A DNA stretch of 64,000 bases, from NCBI RefSeq assembly GCF_000612805.1, contig NZ_HG964409.1, positions 62,001-126,000 on the forward strand. The letters run 5' to 3'. Source of the DNA: Bacillus ndiopicus (GTDB lineage Bacteria > Bacillota > Bacilli > Bacillales_A > Planococcaceae). Positions 1 to 9,260 of the stretch are shown here, one piece after another; within the stretch, counting starts at the first letter, position 1; each line of letters opens with the position of its first letter. Under the pieces are notes generated by a model. The model worked only from the letters and a program-made list of their open reading frames with translations. It was not told the DNA's origin and ran no database searches. A program made the translations under genes and the position numbers.

Positions 1-63
1 ACATGGGTTATTTTAATCGCTTTGTGTTTTGTTAGTACGATAATAAAGAATAGATGTTTTTAG
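1..63 (+). CDS. C-terminal end of a membrane protein (partial)
   Basis: The first 63 bases are open in frame 1 and end in TAG. They encode a hydrophobic stretch (WVILIALCFVSTII) followed by a short basic tail (KNRCF). This looks like the last transmembrane helix and cytoplasmic tail of an integral membrane protein that starts before the window. An intrinsic terminator follows immediately, which supports a real gene end. The family cannot be told from 20 residues. Confidence 0.5.
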   Translation, partial: TWVILIALCFVSTIIKNRCF

Positions 64-65
64 AG

Positions 66-95
66 GAGAATGGCTAATCGAGGCCATTCTCTTTT
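66..95 (+). terminator. Intrinsic terminator after the partial membrane protein gene
   Basis: Perfect 9-bp stem GAGAATGGC / GCCATTCTC with an 8-nt loop, followed by TTTT. It begins three bases after the TAG of the upstream partial gene. Confidence 0.75.
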
Positions 96-206
96 ATGAT
101 ATTAACTTTAAAAGTAGCTATTTCCTAATTTTTTGGACAAATACGGCGAATTATTTACAATGTTAAGTACAAAGCAAAAATGGTAAAACAACTAAAAAAC
201 CTCAAT

Positions 207-914
207 TTATTTTGTACATGAATAAATTCTGTAGCCTAATTTCCCTTTATACCTAAATATGATATCAAAATGTTTTTCCATAATTTCATAAAGTTCAGGT
301 TCAATAGTATCTGAGTAAGGAATACCAGGTGCTGAATCGATGGATGTATTTTTTTGTATACGAATCTGTTCAAAACCTGCCTGTTCCAATAATGCCACCC
401 AATCTTTTTTCATTGTAAGTGAATCAAATCCATAAAATTGTTTGATTTCATTTTCCTCTTTTTCCTTTAGTCGCTTGTTAATCGTTTGCTCAATTGCAAT
501 GAAACGACCGCCATTTTTTAATAACCGAAAGATTTCTTTAAGGGCTCTCGGTTTATTTACGAAAGAAAGAACAGATTCAGAAATAATAAAATCAAAATGA
601 TAATCAGGTAACGGAACTTTTTCTACTGAGCCTTGAATGATTTTTACTGGTAAGCTGTTTTTTTTCATTCTCCTCTCAGCCTTTGTAACCATTGTTGGAT
701 TAATATCTATGCCAGTGACTTTTGCGCCATATTTGTAAGCTAAATAGGCAGCAGTTTGGCCAGTACCACACCCTACATCTAGAATATGAGAATTTCTGTT
801 AATGTTCTCCCTCTTAAGTATTTCCTTCGTTAAATTAATACCGCCAGGATGCGCCCCTTCAATACCGAGTTTCGATAAAAAATCTAGGTACTTGGAATTC
901 TGAATTATAGCCAC
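207..914 (-). CDS. Class I SAM-dependent methyltransferase (UbiE/Methyltransf_11 type)
   Basis: This 235-residue cytoplasmic protein should transfer a methyl group from S-adenosylmethionine to an unidentified small molecule. Motif I is VDVGCGTGQTAA-like (ILDVGCGTG, about residues 44-52) and is followed by the acidic end of strand 2 (TGIDINP). A DFIISESVLSFV segment corresponds to motif IV, and LKNGGRFIAIEQ is the usual post-strand-4 segment. The length is typical of the family. It is transcribed alone and away from the lipoprotein gene at 1205. The substrate cannot be predicted. Confidence 0.85.
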   Translation of the reverse strand: MAIIQNSKYLDFLSKLGIEGAHPGGINLTKEILKRENINRNSHILDVGCGTGQTAAYLAYKYGAKVTGIDINPTMVTKAERRMKKNSLPVKIIQGSVEKVPLPDYHFDFIISESVLSFVNKPRALKEIFRLLKNGGRFIAIEQTINKRLKEKEENEIKQFYGFDSLTMKKDWVALLEQAGFEQIRIQKNTSIDSAPGIPYSDTIEPELYEIMEKHFDIIFRYKGKLGYRIYSCTK

Positions 915-1204
915 CTTCTTTATTTGTTTTTGAAAGGTAAGGAGTATAAAATTCCCTGCCTAAGAGCAGTTAAACGGGTATGGATATGCTTTTTTATATA
1001 ATATGAATTTAAAAAAATATGGTTCTTGCAAGAGAGTTTGATGAAAATCAGTGAAGCAAAAGAATTAACAGGAAAGTTTGATTATTTCTATAGTTAGATT
1101 AGGGAAATAATAAAAAAGAAATTACTTTAAAGGAGGATGTTTATCGACAGACATTGAGTTAAAATGGTTGTTATGCAAGTTATAATGGTATGAGGAGGAA
1201 CTAT

Positions 1205-2242
1205 ATGAAAATATTGAGAAACGGTATTGTGTTATTTTGTTTATTTCTATTAACGGGGTGTAGTGAAAAGCAATCTGAGTATAATTTGGATCAACTAGAG
1301 GGGCCAGCCGCTATACTAGTAGAAACATGGAGAGCAGAGGGTATTTCAGATGACGATATACTAAAGCAAATTGCTGATTTTATGAATGTGGATGGGACTG
1401 AGTTATATTATGATAAAGAATCAAAAAAACTAATCGAGCGAGTACAAAATTATAAACTAAATGGTACGGAACACACATTAAAGGAATTCATGGCTTTATT
1501 AAATAAAACAACAGTTTGGTCAGATATAGGTTTAGCAACAGATTTAGTTCACACACAAGCAGAATACCCAATTAATTACTCAGAAAATGCGCGTATTTTG
1601 GCTATATCTGAAAATAGTAAAAATCCTGAATTCAAATTATTAATGTATGTAGATGATGAAAATACTGCTGTTTATAAAGTAAAATCAGGTGAAAATGAGG
1701 CATTTAACCTTGATGCAGAAACAGCATTAAAATTGATATATGACAACAAAGTAAATCCGAAAGCAACAGTAACAAAAAAAGAGGAGTCAACGATAAATAA
1801 ACAAGTATCTGAATCACAGGAGGAGAGTAGTCCATCAGAGGAGGTTCAAAGTGATATAGACAGTGTTCCTGTCCCAGAAGCGAATAATACCATGGAATCA
1901 GCACGAGAACAGATAGGGTATTTAATAACATACTATTTGCAAACATATGCAGACGGAGATACAGCATCCCTTGGGCATTATGTTTATCCGGAATCTCTTT
2001 TTTATTCAGAGCAAGAGCGCTATATGAAATCATTACATACGAAAGGCATCGTTCTTGATTTAATTGATTATAATGTAACGGTAATAGAGCAATTATCAGA
2101 AAAAATGTACGAAGTAGATGTAAATGAATATTACACAATTGATAACCCAGAGCAAGGTTTTAGCGACACAGAACAAACTAGCAAGTATACAGTTGAATTA
2201 ATAGATGGAGAGTTTTATATTACAGGGTTGGAGATATTGTAA
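1205..2242 (+). CDS. Lipoprotein with TcaA/YvbJ-like C-terminal domain
   Basis: This is a 345-residue secreted lipoprotein. An upstream in-frame ATG at 1190 is rejected because AGGAGG (1193-1198) lies 6 nt before the ATG at 1205. The signal peptide ends in a lipobox LLTGC with the lipidated cysteine at residue 19. The middle of the protein is variable, with a Glu/Ser-rich linker at about residues 190-225. The last 115 residues (REQIGYLITYY onward) look like the NTF2-like domain at the C-terminus of TcaA/YvbJ proteins; that match is by eye. Lipid-anchored on the outer face of the membrane. Function unknown. Confidence 0.75.
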   Translation: MKILRNGIVLFCLFLLTGCSEKQSEYNLDQLEGPAAILVETWRAEGISDDDILKQIADFMNVDGTELYYDKESKKLIERVQNYKLNGTEHTLKEFMALLNKTTVWSDIGLATDLVHTQAEYPINYSENARILAISENSKNPEFKLLMYVDDENTAVYKVKSGENEAFNLDAETALKLIYDNKVNPKATVTKKEESTINKQVSESQEESSPSEEVQSDIDSVPVPEANNTMESAREQIGYLITYYLQTYADGDTASLGHYVYPESLFYSEQERYMKSLHTKGIVLDLIDYNVTVIEQLSEKMYEVDVNEYYTIDNPEQGFSDTEQTSKYTVELIDGEFYITGLEIL

Positions 2243-2373
2243 TTAATGAACGCCTTCACTTAATCACAACATGGAAATCCGTAGTACAAGTAAATAAGGT
2301 ATTTGAAAATTTTGGTAGACTTGTGATTTCAGAAAGCATGCGCTGGTAGCAATGCTCCAGCGCAGCAATCAAA

Positions 2374-2958
2374 TTAAGATTTAAATCTATCCAACAATAA
2401 AGAAATGATTTTGAAAGTTTCTTCCACCGATTCCTCTACATTTGGCATTTGTGCAATCCATAAAGCAGATTCATTCAGCGCACCTGATAAAATATGTGTT
2501 AATGCTTCAATGGATACTGATTCAAAGTATCCTTGTTGCTGCATTAATTGAAGTTGTTCATGTAATAGTCGCATAGAGCCTTGTTCATCCATGCTTCGCC
2601 AAGTTTCCCATCCTAGTACAGCCGGTCCATCTATAAGCATGATACGTTTGTTTTTTTCTTCGACAGCTGCGTTAACAAAGGCAAGGCATCCTAGAATTAG
2701 CTGGTCCCATAAATTTTCGCTCTGGGCTGCCTCAGATTCTACCTTGTCAGCAACTTCCCTCTGAACAGATTCTAGTACAGCGAGAAAGAGCCCTTTCTTA
2801 CTACCGAAATGGTGATAGACTGCCCCTCTCGTTAAGCTAGCCTCCTTAACTATTTCATCCAATACAGTAGCTGCGTAGCCATGCTCGGTAAAATGCTTTC
2901 TTGCAACTTCTTTGAGTTTAATAATAGTTTCGTAAGTTTCTTCCTTACTTCTTTTCAT
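2374..2958 (-). CDS. TetR/AcrR family transcriptional regulator
   Basis: A 194-residue repressor with an N-terminal TetR helix-turn-helix at about residues 10-56. The recognition region reads ASLTRGAVYHHFGSKKGLF, the classical TetR signature. The C-terminal ligand domain matches the TetR_C class seen in multidrug and stress regulators (GALNESALWIA). It is the third gene of an operon VOC protein - AlkC-like protein - TetR; its start is about 20 bp after the AlkC-like stop. A near-perfect palindrome at 4229-4261 overlaps the operon promoter and is the likely site of autorepression. The inducer is unknown; alkylating or electrophilic compounds would fit the neighbours. Confidence 0.9.
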   Translation of the reverse strand: MKRSKEETYETIIKLKEVARKHFTEHGYAATVLDEIVKEASLTRGAVYHHFGSKKGLFLAVLESVQREVADKVESEAAQSENLWDQLILGCLAFVNAAVEEKNKRIMLIDGPAVLGWETWRSMDEQGSMRLLHEQLQLMQQQGYFESVSIEALTHILSGALNESALWIAQMPNVEESVEETFKIISLLLDRFKS

Positions 2959-2977
2959 GAAAGATGATTCTCCTTAC

Positions 2978-3754
2978 TTATAGTTTTGCCAATAGCTCTA
3001 GAGCCTCTGAATCCTCCGAACTGGCTAGAGAACGTAATCCACGACGAATAATCCATTTAATATCAGCGTCCTCTAAATTCAAACAGCGAAGCCAATCAAG
3101 TGTGACATCCCTATAATCCTTTGTTAAATCATTCAAATGGTTAGCTACTGACTTTCTTACATAATCAGAGGGGTCCTTCAATAATGGGGCTAATAAATTT
3201 AGATTATTAGCTGGATCCCCTTTAATTGCATGCATTCGCTTGGCCCACGGAAGACGGGGGCGCGTACCTTCACTAACTAGTCGCCGAACATGAGGGTTAG
3301 GGTCATACAACCAGTTATTTAAATAAATCAAACATTCATTAGGAGAGTTCGCCAAATAAGGGCGTACTGCGTATTCTGATGTATGTCGCTTCGTAATTTC
3401 ATATAAAGCATTCATAGAAATTTCAAAATGCTGTAAACCATATTTTTCTACAAAATAAGCTACGGGCATTAGAAAATAACCATTCGTAAACATGCCTTGT
3501 TCTGTTTCATTTTCTCGTCCTAGAATTTTTAAGAGAATGCTTAGCGACTCTGAATAGTCGCTTGGAAGAGCGATTCTTAATTCATCAGATATGACAGTAA
3601 CTCTCCCTTTTAATGCTAAAGGTTCAACTTGATTAGCAACGGATTCAATAAATGAATCTGAAGGGAAATTTGGAAAATGGGGTTCAATAAGACTAGAGAG
3701 ACGACGAGCCAACTCTACACCAAAATAATGCTTTAGTGCTGTATTTTCGCTCAT
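2978..3754 (-). CDS. AlkC-type HEAT-repeat DNA alkylation repair protein
   Basis: This 258-residue protein belongs to the AlkC/AlkD superfamily of HEAT-like repeat DNA glycosylases, which remove N3- and N7-alkylated bases. Visible hallmarks are the repeat segment DPNPHVRRLVSEGTRPRLPW and the following DPSDYVRKSVANHLNDLTKD, which are characteristic of the AlkC branch. The sequence is all-helical with no transmembrane segment. Its ATG abuts the TAG of the upstream VOC gene with no spacer, so translation is probably coupled. A TetR regulator follows. A role in base repair is inferred from family membership; the exact lesion is not predictable. Confidence 0.8.
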   Translation of the reverse strand: MSENTALKHYFGVELARRLSSLIEPHFPNFPSDSFIESVANQVEPLALKGRVTVISDELRIALPSDYSESLSILLKILGRENETEQGMFTNGYFLMPVAYFVEKYGLQHFEISMNALYEITKRHTSEYAVRPYLANSPNECLIYLNNWLYDPNPHVRRLVSEGTRPRLPWAKRMHAIKGDPANNLNLLAPLLKDPSDYVRKSVANHLNDLTKDYRDVTLDWLRCLNLEDADIKWIIRRGLRSLASSEDSEALELLAKL

Positions 3755-4195
3755 CTATTTTTCCTCTTCTGACCAGATATTTTCAACGTATTGAGCACTT
3801 TCTTCTTGTGAAGGAGGAATAACTTTTATAACGTCAATAAGGACTCCGTTTGGGTCACTTGTTATGAAATGGCGTTGTCCGAAGTCTTCATCGCGAATAT
3901 CAAGCTCCAATGGCAGTTTGTCAGAAATTATGAGCTTCTGATACTCCTTATCCACATCCTCCACTTCAAAATTCAAAATCAAGCCTTGCACTGACCTTTG
4001 ATAGGCGCTTGGGATAGTCGGATGTGACGCATCAAGAAGAGCCAATTCGAAAGGAAAGTCACTCTTAGCCTTTCTTAAACTAACGTACCAATCGGCCTTA
4101 TATACGGTATCAAACCCAAAGAAATCAGTGTAAAATTTTGCACTTTCTTCAATTTTATCTGTCAAAATAACGGGATAAAAACTATTTGTTTTCAT
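3755..4195 (-). CDS. VOC (glyoxalase/bleomycin-resistance) family protein
   Basis: A 146-residue single-copy VOC fold protein. The N-terminal half shows [25 protein letters not shown], and the C-terminal half shows [18 protein letters not shown], the usual second beta-alpha-beta-beta-beta metal-ligand region (His in RHF, Glu replaced by Asp in LIDVI). VOC proteins act as glyoxalases, dioxygenases or drug-binding proteins; the role here is unknown. It is the first gene of the VOC-AlkC-TetR operon and sits directly after the operator/promoter, which suggests a detoxification partner for the alkylation-repair gene. Confidence 0.8.
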   Translation of the reverse strand: MKTNSFYPVILTDKIEESAKFYTDFFGFDTVYKADWYVSLRKAKSDFPFELALLDASHPTIPSAYQRSVQGLILNFEVEDVDKEYQKLIISDKLPLELDIRDEDFGQRHFITSDPNGVLIDVIKVIPPSQEESAQYVENIWSEEEK

Positions 4196-4228
4196 TTGAA
4201 AAATTACACCTCCTATTTTTATAAATTC

Positions 4229-4261
4229 AACTTAACATACATACAGTATGTTTGTAAAGTT
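4229..4261 (-). promoter_or_regulatory. TetR-type operator overlapping the VOC-alkC-tetR promoter
   Basis: Inverted repeat centred on base 4245. The core is CATAC-A-GTATG, and 14 of 16 base pairs match across the full 33 nt. On the minus strand a TTTACA (-35 like) element lies in the left arm, so bound repressor would block RNA polymerase. A ribosome site (AGGAGG, minus strand) follows before the ATG at 4195. This is the natural operator for the TetR protein encoded as third gene of the operon. Confidence 0.65.
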
Positions 4262-4421
4262 ATTGAGCGTTTTAGCTGAATCATTTATGTATACAATAAA
4301 ACACTAAGAAAATATTAAGAATTGATGTGTGAGTTTGTTAAGATTTAATTAGTATTATATCCTTATACGAATCCTATAGGGGTAATCACGTGAACCTAAA
4401 GAGATGGAGGAGTGAATGTAG

Positions 4422-5108
4422 TTGAACATTTTGATTTGTGATGATGATAAAGAAATTGTAAGGGCTATTAGCATTTATTTAGAAAATGAGGGATATCAAG
4501 TATTCAAGGCTTACAATGGTATAGAGGCAATCGATCTAATTCGAGATCAAGTAATCCACCTAATTATTATGGATATTATGATGCCAAAAATGGATGGCAT
4601 TACAGCGACGATGAAGATTCGGCAAGATAATATGATTCCGTTAATTATGCTTTCTGCTAAGTCGGAGGATTATGATAAAATACTCGGATTAAATATTGGA
4701 GCAGATGATTATATGGCTAAGCCGTTTAATCCTTTAGAGCTTGTAGCTAGAGTGAAATCACAGCTAAGAAGGTATACGACATTTGGGAGTCTTGAGGTGA
4801 GTAGTTATATATTTCAAACGGGTGGGCTTACGATTGATGATGAACGAAAAATTATTACAGTTGATAATAAAGAGGTTCATTTGACACCAGTGCAGTATAA
4901 AATTTTAAAGCTTCTTACAGCAAATGCGGGGAAAGTATTCACAATTGAAGATATTTATGAAAAGGTATGGAATGAGAATGCCATTAATCCAGAAAATACG
5001 ATTGCAGTTCATATTCGAAAGATTCGAGAAAAAATTGAAATTAATCCGAAAGAGCCGAAGTATCTAAAAGTAGTATGGGGAGTTGGATATAAAGTTGAGA
5101 AATATTAG
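4422..5108 (+). CDS. OmpR/VanR-type response regulator
   Basis: This 228-residue protein has an N-terminal receiver domain: acidic pocket DDD at residues 7-9, phospho-acceptor Asp51 in MDIMMPKMDG, switch Ser/Thr in MLSAKS, and the conserved Lys in MAKPFNP. The C-terminal domain is an OmpR winged helix (about residues 130-228, ending VVWGVGYKVEKY). The start is TTG at 4422 with GGAGG about 9 nt upstream; nearby ATG and GTG codons are out of frame or run into stops. The histidine kinase gene overlaps its 3' end, so the two form one two-component system. The gene is divergent from the VOC/AlkC/TetR operon. Confidence 0.9.
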   Translation: MNILICDDDKEIVRAISIYLENEGYQVFKAYNGIEAIDLIRDQVIHLIIMDIMMPKMDGITATMKIRQDNMIPLIMLSAKSEDYDKILGLNIGADDYMAKPFNPLELVARVKSQLRRYTTFGSLEVSSYIFQTGGLTIDDERKIITVDNKEVHLTPVQYKILKLLTANAGKVFTIEDIYEKVWNENAINPENTIAVHIRKIREKIEINPKEPKYLKVVWGVGYKVEKY

Positions 5109-7146
5109 TCATGCACTTATTACAAAAGTGGTTGTGTTTCTGATTGCCATTGCATGTTTAACTGGTATAACGAAGGCAATTATCAACATGGAACTTAAAG
5201 AGGTTCATCTTAGTAGTATAAATCAAGATAATTATTTTGAAAGCCGATCATTCGTTGATGAAAGTTCTAGGCTTATATTCTCTTTAACGCAATTAATCGT
5301 GAAATACAAAAGTGAGGAACATATTTTAAGTGGTCAGACACTAACAGAACACGATATTAGAGAAATCGAAGAAAATTCATATAATAATTTCCGTTATTCA
5401 TACAGATATAATGCAAATTTGAGTGAAGCAGAAAATAATCGCGTATATCAAGAGCAATATGCGGATGACATAATTAGTAAAAAAGACGAAAGCATGAAAG
5501 AGCAGGTAAGGGAATTTTATCGGTTGCTCAGTTCGCTAGAAACATATGAAGGAATTGTGTTTTATGCGAGCGACGGTGAACATGTATTTTCCAATAGTGA
5601 GCTAAATAAGAAAGAGCAATTTGAATCATTTGGTGCATATATGCTATTTGAGGATTATCAGCAAAAACTTTATCCAAACGAAGTGAAGAAAAGTGAATAT
5701 TTAGATTATTTTACACCTGAAGTTGAGCAATTAAATCCACAAACAGATGTTATTTATGTAGCATTTAAAGAATCTTTCTTACAACAAAAAGTGGCGGACT
5801 GGGAACAAGATAAAGGAGTTGCTAAAAGACTTTTTAATGAATTCATTGTATTTTTAGCAGGATTTATTTTATCTTTTGTTTATTTAATCATCGTTATTGG
5901 ACGAACGTCATTTAAAGATAAAGAAATTCGTTTTCATGTCATTGATAAGCTATATAATGATGTCAATATTGTGGTAGTCGTTTGTTTAATATCGTTGTGG
6001 GTAGCAATGATTGTTGAGGTATTGCATGATATGTACTTACTTCTCACAGTACCTATTGTAATTATTACCTTATTGATGATTTTATCGCTCATAAAGCATA
6101 TTAAAAATAGATCATTGCTTCAGCATACACTTATATATCAAATTCTTAAGAAGGTTTTCCTCTGGGTAAAGCATGTATTTGATAGTGGCAGTGTAGGTGT
6201 GAAAATCGTGTTACTTGTCATCGGGTATCCAATAGTAGTTGCAGCAACGTTTTTCATGTTCCCCATTACTATAGGTCTAGCTGCCTGGTTCGCGATGAAG
6301 AAGGTAAAGTCGTTTAACCGCATAAAAGAGGGTATAGAGCAAATTAAAAATGGAAATCTCCATCATCGAATTGAAGTAGACGGAAAAGGGGAGTTTAGCG
6401 CACTTGCAGCGAATATTAATAGTATTACTGATGGGTTAAAAAAGTCGGTGGATAATGAAATCAAGAGCGAGCGTTTAAAAACAGAGCTTATTACGAATGT
6501 TTCACATGATATCAGAACGCCTTTAACATCAATTATTACGTATGTCGATTTATTAAAAATAGAAAGCGACCCTGAGAGAATTGCTGAATATGTAGATGTG
6601 TTAGATCAAAAATCGAAAAGGCTCAAACATTTAACAGATGATTTGTTTGAGGCAGCTAAAGCTTCAAGTGGAAGTATGCCTGTTCAGTTAGAACGAATTG
6701 ACGTCGTATCCTTACTAACGCAAGGAATAGGTGAAATGAGCGAAAAAATTGAAGCAATGTCATTAGATTTTAAGTTAGCCCACCCAACAGAAAAAGTGTA
6801 TGTGAAGGCTGATGGTAAGCTTCTATGGCGCTCTATCGAAAACTTATTCTCGAATATTTTTAAATACGCACAGCCTACATCTAGGGTATATGTTGATGTA
6901 GAAGATTTAGGGAATGAAATACGCGTAACATTTAAAAATATTTCTGCGTATGAATTAAATATTTCGGCAGACGAGCTCATGGAACGCTTTACAAGAGGGG
7001 ATGAATCTAGATCAAGCCAAGGTAGCGGATTAGGGTTATCGATTGCTGAAAGCCTTATTCACATCCAACGTGGGAGGTTCTTAATTCAAGTCGATGGCGA
7101 TTTATTTAAGGCGATGATATATCTACCGAAATTTCCAAATGAATAA
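5083..7146 (+). CDS. Sensor histidine kinase (VanS-like, multi-pass)
   Basis: A 687-residue membrane kinase paired with the response regulator just upstream and overlapping it. The first membrane helix is at about residues 14-33, followed by a roughly 215-residue extracytoplasmic domain with no family I recognise. Further helices lie at about 253-275, 294-316, 318-340 and 371-400. A HAMP-like segment leads to the HisKA domain with phospho-acceptor His475 (NVSHDIRTPL). The ATPase has an N box near 586 (ENLFSNIFKYA) and a G box near 648 (GSGLGLSIAES). Start is TTG; TTG at 5095 is an equally good alternative with better ribosome-site spacing. The signal is unknown. Confidence 0.85.
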   Translation: MDIKLRNISHALITKVVVFLIAIACLTGITKAIINMELKEVHLSSINQDNYFESRSFVDESSRLIFSLTQLIVKYKSEEHILSGQTLTEHDIREIEENSYNNFRYSYRYNANLSEAENNRVYQEQYADDIISKKDESMKEQVREFYRLLSSLETYEGIVFYASDGEHVFSNSELNKKEQFESFGAYMLFEDYQQKLYPNEVKKSEYLDYFTPEVEQLNPQTDVIYVAFKESFLQQKVADWEQDKGVAKRLFNEFIVFLAGFILSFVYLIIVIGRTSFKDKEIRFHVIDKLYNDVNIVVVVCLISLWVAMIVEVLHDMYLLLTVPIVIITLLMILSLIKHIKNRSLLQHTLIYQILKKVFLWVKHVFDSGSVGVKIVLLVIGYPIVVAATFFMFPITIGLAAWFAMKKVKSFNRIKEGIEQIKNGNLHHRIEVDGKGEFSALAANINSITDGLKKSVDNEIKSERLKTELITNVSHDIRTPLTSIITYVDLLKIESDPERIAEYVDVLDQKSKRLKHLTDDLFEAAKASSGSMPVQLERIDVVSLLTQGIGEMSEKIEAMSLDFKLAHPTEKVYVKADGKLLWRSIENLFSNIFKYAQPTSRVYVDVEDLGNEIRVTFKNISAYELNISADELMERFTRGDESRSSQGSGLGLSIAESLIHIQRGRFLIQVDGDLFKAMIYLPKFPNE

Positions 7147-7150
7147 TGTA

Positions 7151-7188
7151 GAAAAAGAATAGGATATATGAGTTTCCTATTCTTTTTC
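7151..7188 (+). terminator. Intrinsic terminator of the two-component operon
   Basis: A 14-bp perfect stem GAAAAAGAATAGGA / TCCTATTCTTTTTC starting 4 bp after the kinase stop. The distal arm is T-rich. Confidence 0.75.
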
Positions 7189-7264
7189 TTTGTATGGGTG
7201 CAGAGGATAAAATGCTATTAAAAAATTCCATTTTTCTTCAGATTTTATATAGGGTTATTAAAAC

Positions 7265-7297
7265 AAAAGGCAGTAGTTTCTACCACTGCCTTTTTTA
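7265..7297 (-). terminator. Intrinsic terminator of the nucleoside transporter gene
   Basis: Stem AAGGCAGT / ACTGCCTT with a 9-nt loop, flanked by A-runs on one side and TTTTTT on the other, so it can act in both directions. It lies about 60 bp downstream of the minus-strand nupC stop. Confidence 0.65.
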
Positions 7298-7357
7298 AAT
7301 TATTATAAAAACTCCATGTCAATCACCAAATACATCATGATTAAATAGTACGTTTAT

Positions 7358-8539
7358 TTATAAAATGAGACTAACAATAATACTTGAAAGTATACTTACA
7401 AGTGTGGCACCATATAACAGCCTTAATCCGAAACGCGCAACGGCATTCCCCTTTTGTTCATTCAAACTTTTGACCGCCCCAACAATAATACCAATGGAAG
7501 AAAAGTTGGCAAAGGAAACAAGGAATACAGAAAGAATGCCCGTTGTTCGTTCACTGAAATGATAATTTCCTCCAGACAAATCCAACATCGCAACAAATTC
7601 ATTGGTCACCAGCTTAGTTGCCATAATCGCTCCAGCGCTAACCGCTTCTGAGAAGGGAATTCCCATAATGAAGGCAATTGGAGCGAAGAGAAAGCCCAAT
7701 ATCGTTTGGAAGGAAACATGAAACAATAACTCAAATACATTATTGAATCCCGCCATTAATGCAATAAACCCAATCAGCATAGCCCCGACGATAATGGCGA
7801 CCTTAAAACCATCAAGGATATACTCACCGAGCATTTCAAAAAAGGATTGCTTGTCATGCTCTTCTATTTCTAATATATCCTCGTTTGGGTCAACCTCATA
7901 TGGATTAATAATAGTAGCTATAATAAAACCACCAAATAAATTTAAAACCAAAGCCGTGACGATGTATTTGGGTTCTAGCATTGTCATATAAGCCCCGACT
8001 ATGGACATTGATACAGTTGACATCGCTGATGCACATAGAGTATATAAACGCTGATTGGAAAGCAAATCAAGTTGTTTTTTTAATGTGATGAAAACCTCCG
8101 ATTGACCAACCATTAATGAAGCAACGGCGTTATAGGATTCAAGTTTCCCCATTCCGTTCACCTTGCTTAATAAAAGTCCAATTCCTTTCATAAGGAATGG
8201 AAGGATTTTTAAATACTGAAGAATCCCAATTAATGCCGAAATAAATACAATTGGCAATAATACAGTTAGAAAGAATGGAGTTTCACCTTCGTTTGCTATG
8301 CCACCAAATACGAAGGACACCCCTTCGTTTGCATATTTGAGTAGGTTGTTAAAAACGGTAGCTATGCCCTTGATAATAGTTAATCCAAATTCTGTGTTTA
8401 ACAGTAATAAAGATAAAAGAATTTGAATGATAATCATTATGACAATTGGCTTGAATCTTATCTCTTTCTTATTGGAGCTTGCCAACCAAGCCAAAAATAA
8501 TACAAACAAAATACCCAAAATAGAAATAACATATTGCAT
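7358..8539 (-). CDS. nupC: NupC-type concentrative nucleoside transporter
   Basis: This 393-residue integral membrane protein belongs to the CNT family, which imports nucleosides driven by a proton or sodium gradient. It has about ten hydrophobic segments. Signature regions visible are KILPFLMKGIGLLLSKVNGMGKLESYNAVASLMVGQSE (split motif centred on residues 110-150), SAMSTVSMSIVGAYMTML, and the later GIPFSEAVSAGAIMATKLVTNEFVA followed by FANFSSIGI. Length matches NupC. The ribosome site GGGAGG precedes the ATG at 8539. It is monocistronic, with its own terminator. Confidence 0.9.
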   Translation of the reverse strand: MQYVISILGILFVLFLAWLASSNKKEIRFKPIVIMIIIQILLSLLLLNTEFGLTIIKGIATVFNNLLKYANEGVSFVFGGIANEGETPFFLTVLLPIVFISALIGILQYLKILPFLMKGIGLLLSKVNGMGKLESYNAVASLMVGQSEVFITLKKQLDLLSNQRLYTLCASAMSTVSMSIVGAYMTMLEPKYIVTALVLNLFGGFIIATIINPYEVDPNEDILEIEEHDKQSFFEMLGEYILDGFKVAIIVGAMLIGFIALMAGFNNVFELLFHVSFQTILGFLFAPIAFIMGIPFSEAVSAGAIMATKLVTNEFVAMLDLSGGNYHFSERTTGILSVFLVSFANFSSIGIIVGAVKSLNEQKGNAVARFGLRLLYGATLVSILSSIIVSLIL

Positions 8540-8940
8540 ATGTAACCTCCCGGTGAATTAAATATAATATGTGAACTTCCAATGTAGTTCTCTTTCATAT
8601 AGTAGCCACCTTTATTTGTGACTATCCATATTTAATAAAAAAGAATCATCCATAGTTTTTAATAAACTGTGCTGAGTAGTAGTGTCAAAGAGGTTTTAAT
8701 GGAAATTTTTTAAAAAACGATGAGGTGCCTTTAGAGTGAGTCTGGTGGTGGTAAGGAAGCTGCATCTACATTGTTTAAGCAATAATTTGTGACTCTATGC
8801 AAAATTTTGGAATTAAATAAAATGCCTCTCCGTATTACGACTATTGGATTGAAGAATACAAGGAAAAACCTCTCAACTAAATTTTGTTTATAACCAATTC
8901 TTCTAAATTGGGAAATTAAACTTGTTATTAAGGTCAAGTA

Positions 8941-8968
8941 GAGTGCTAGTTAATGGCACTCTTTTTTT
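8941..8968 (+). terminator. Intrinsic terminator of an apparently lost gene
   Basis: GAGTGC / GCACTC stem with a 9-nt loop followed by seven T residues. No intact plus-strand gene precedes it. Confidence 0.6.
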
Positions 8969-9220
8969 GTATGTAACTTTTAAAAAGTTGCCCCATCTAA
9001 CTTACTTGGAAATCTTACCTGTCTTTAGTATCTATATAGAAATATAGATATTTTAGAGGGTTGCAGTTGATGGTTCATAGTTGTTTATTAACATATTTCA
9101 ATATAGACTGTATATAAAAGGATATTATAGTGATTTGTGAAAAAATTGTGAGACTATAAATATATAGGAATATAGATGTATTACAGAAAATCATATAAAA
9201 GTAAGTACGGTTTAAAGTGG

Positions 9221-9260
9221 AACGACCTAAAATATTTTTGTGATAGCATTTTAGGTCGTT
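9221..9260 (+). promoter_or_regulatory. Leader hairpin upstream of the APH-family kinase
   Basis: A perfect 13-bp inverted repeat AACGACCTAAAAT / ATTTTAGGTCGTT with a 14-nt loop ends 40 nt before the ATG at 9301. Only a weak T-run follows, so it may be a terminator of upstream transcription or a leader attenuator. Confidence 0.45.

Noticed and set aside
1041..1097. Short ORF with a MerR-like start (MKISEAKELTG)
   Set aside because: Only 18 residues before a stop and no continuing helix-turn-helix in any frame; too short to support a gene or a pseudogene call.
1704..2138. 144-residue minus-strand ORF within the lipoprotein gene
   Set aside because: Antisense shadow of a well-supported lipoprotein gene; no ribosome site or family match.
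8731..8937. Minus-strand 68-residue ORF with NLVERFF and QFRRI words that recall IS5-type transposases
   Set aside because: The words occur in the wrong order and spacing for a transposase, no inverted repeats flank it, and a plus-strand terminator sits at its edge.
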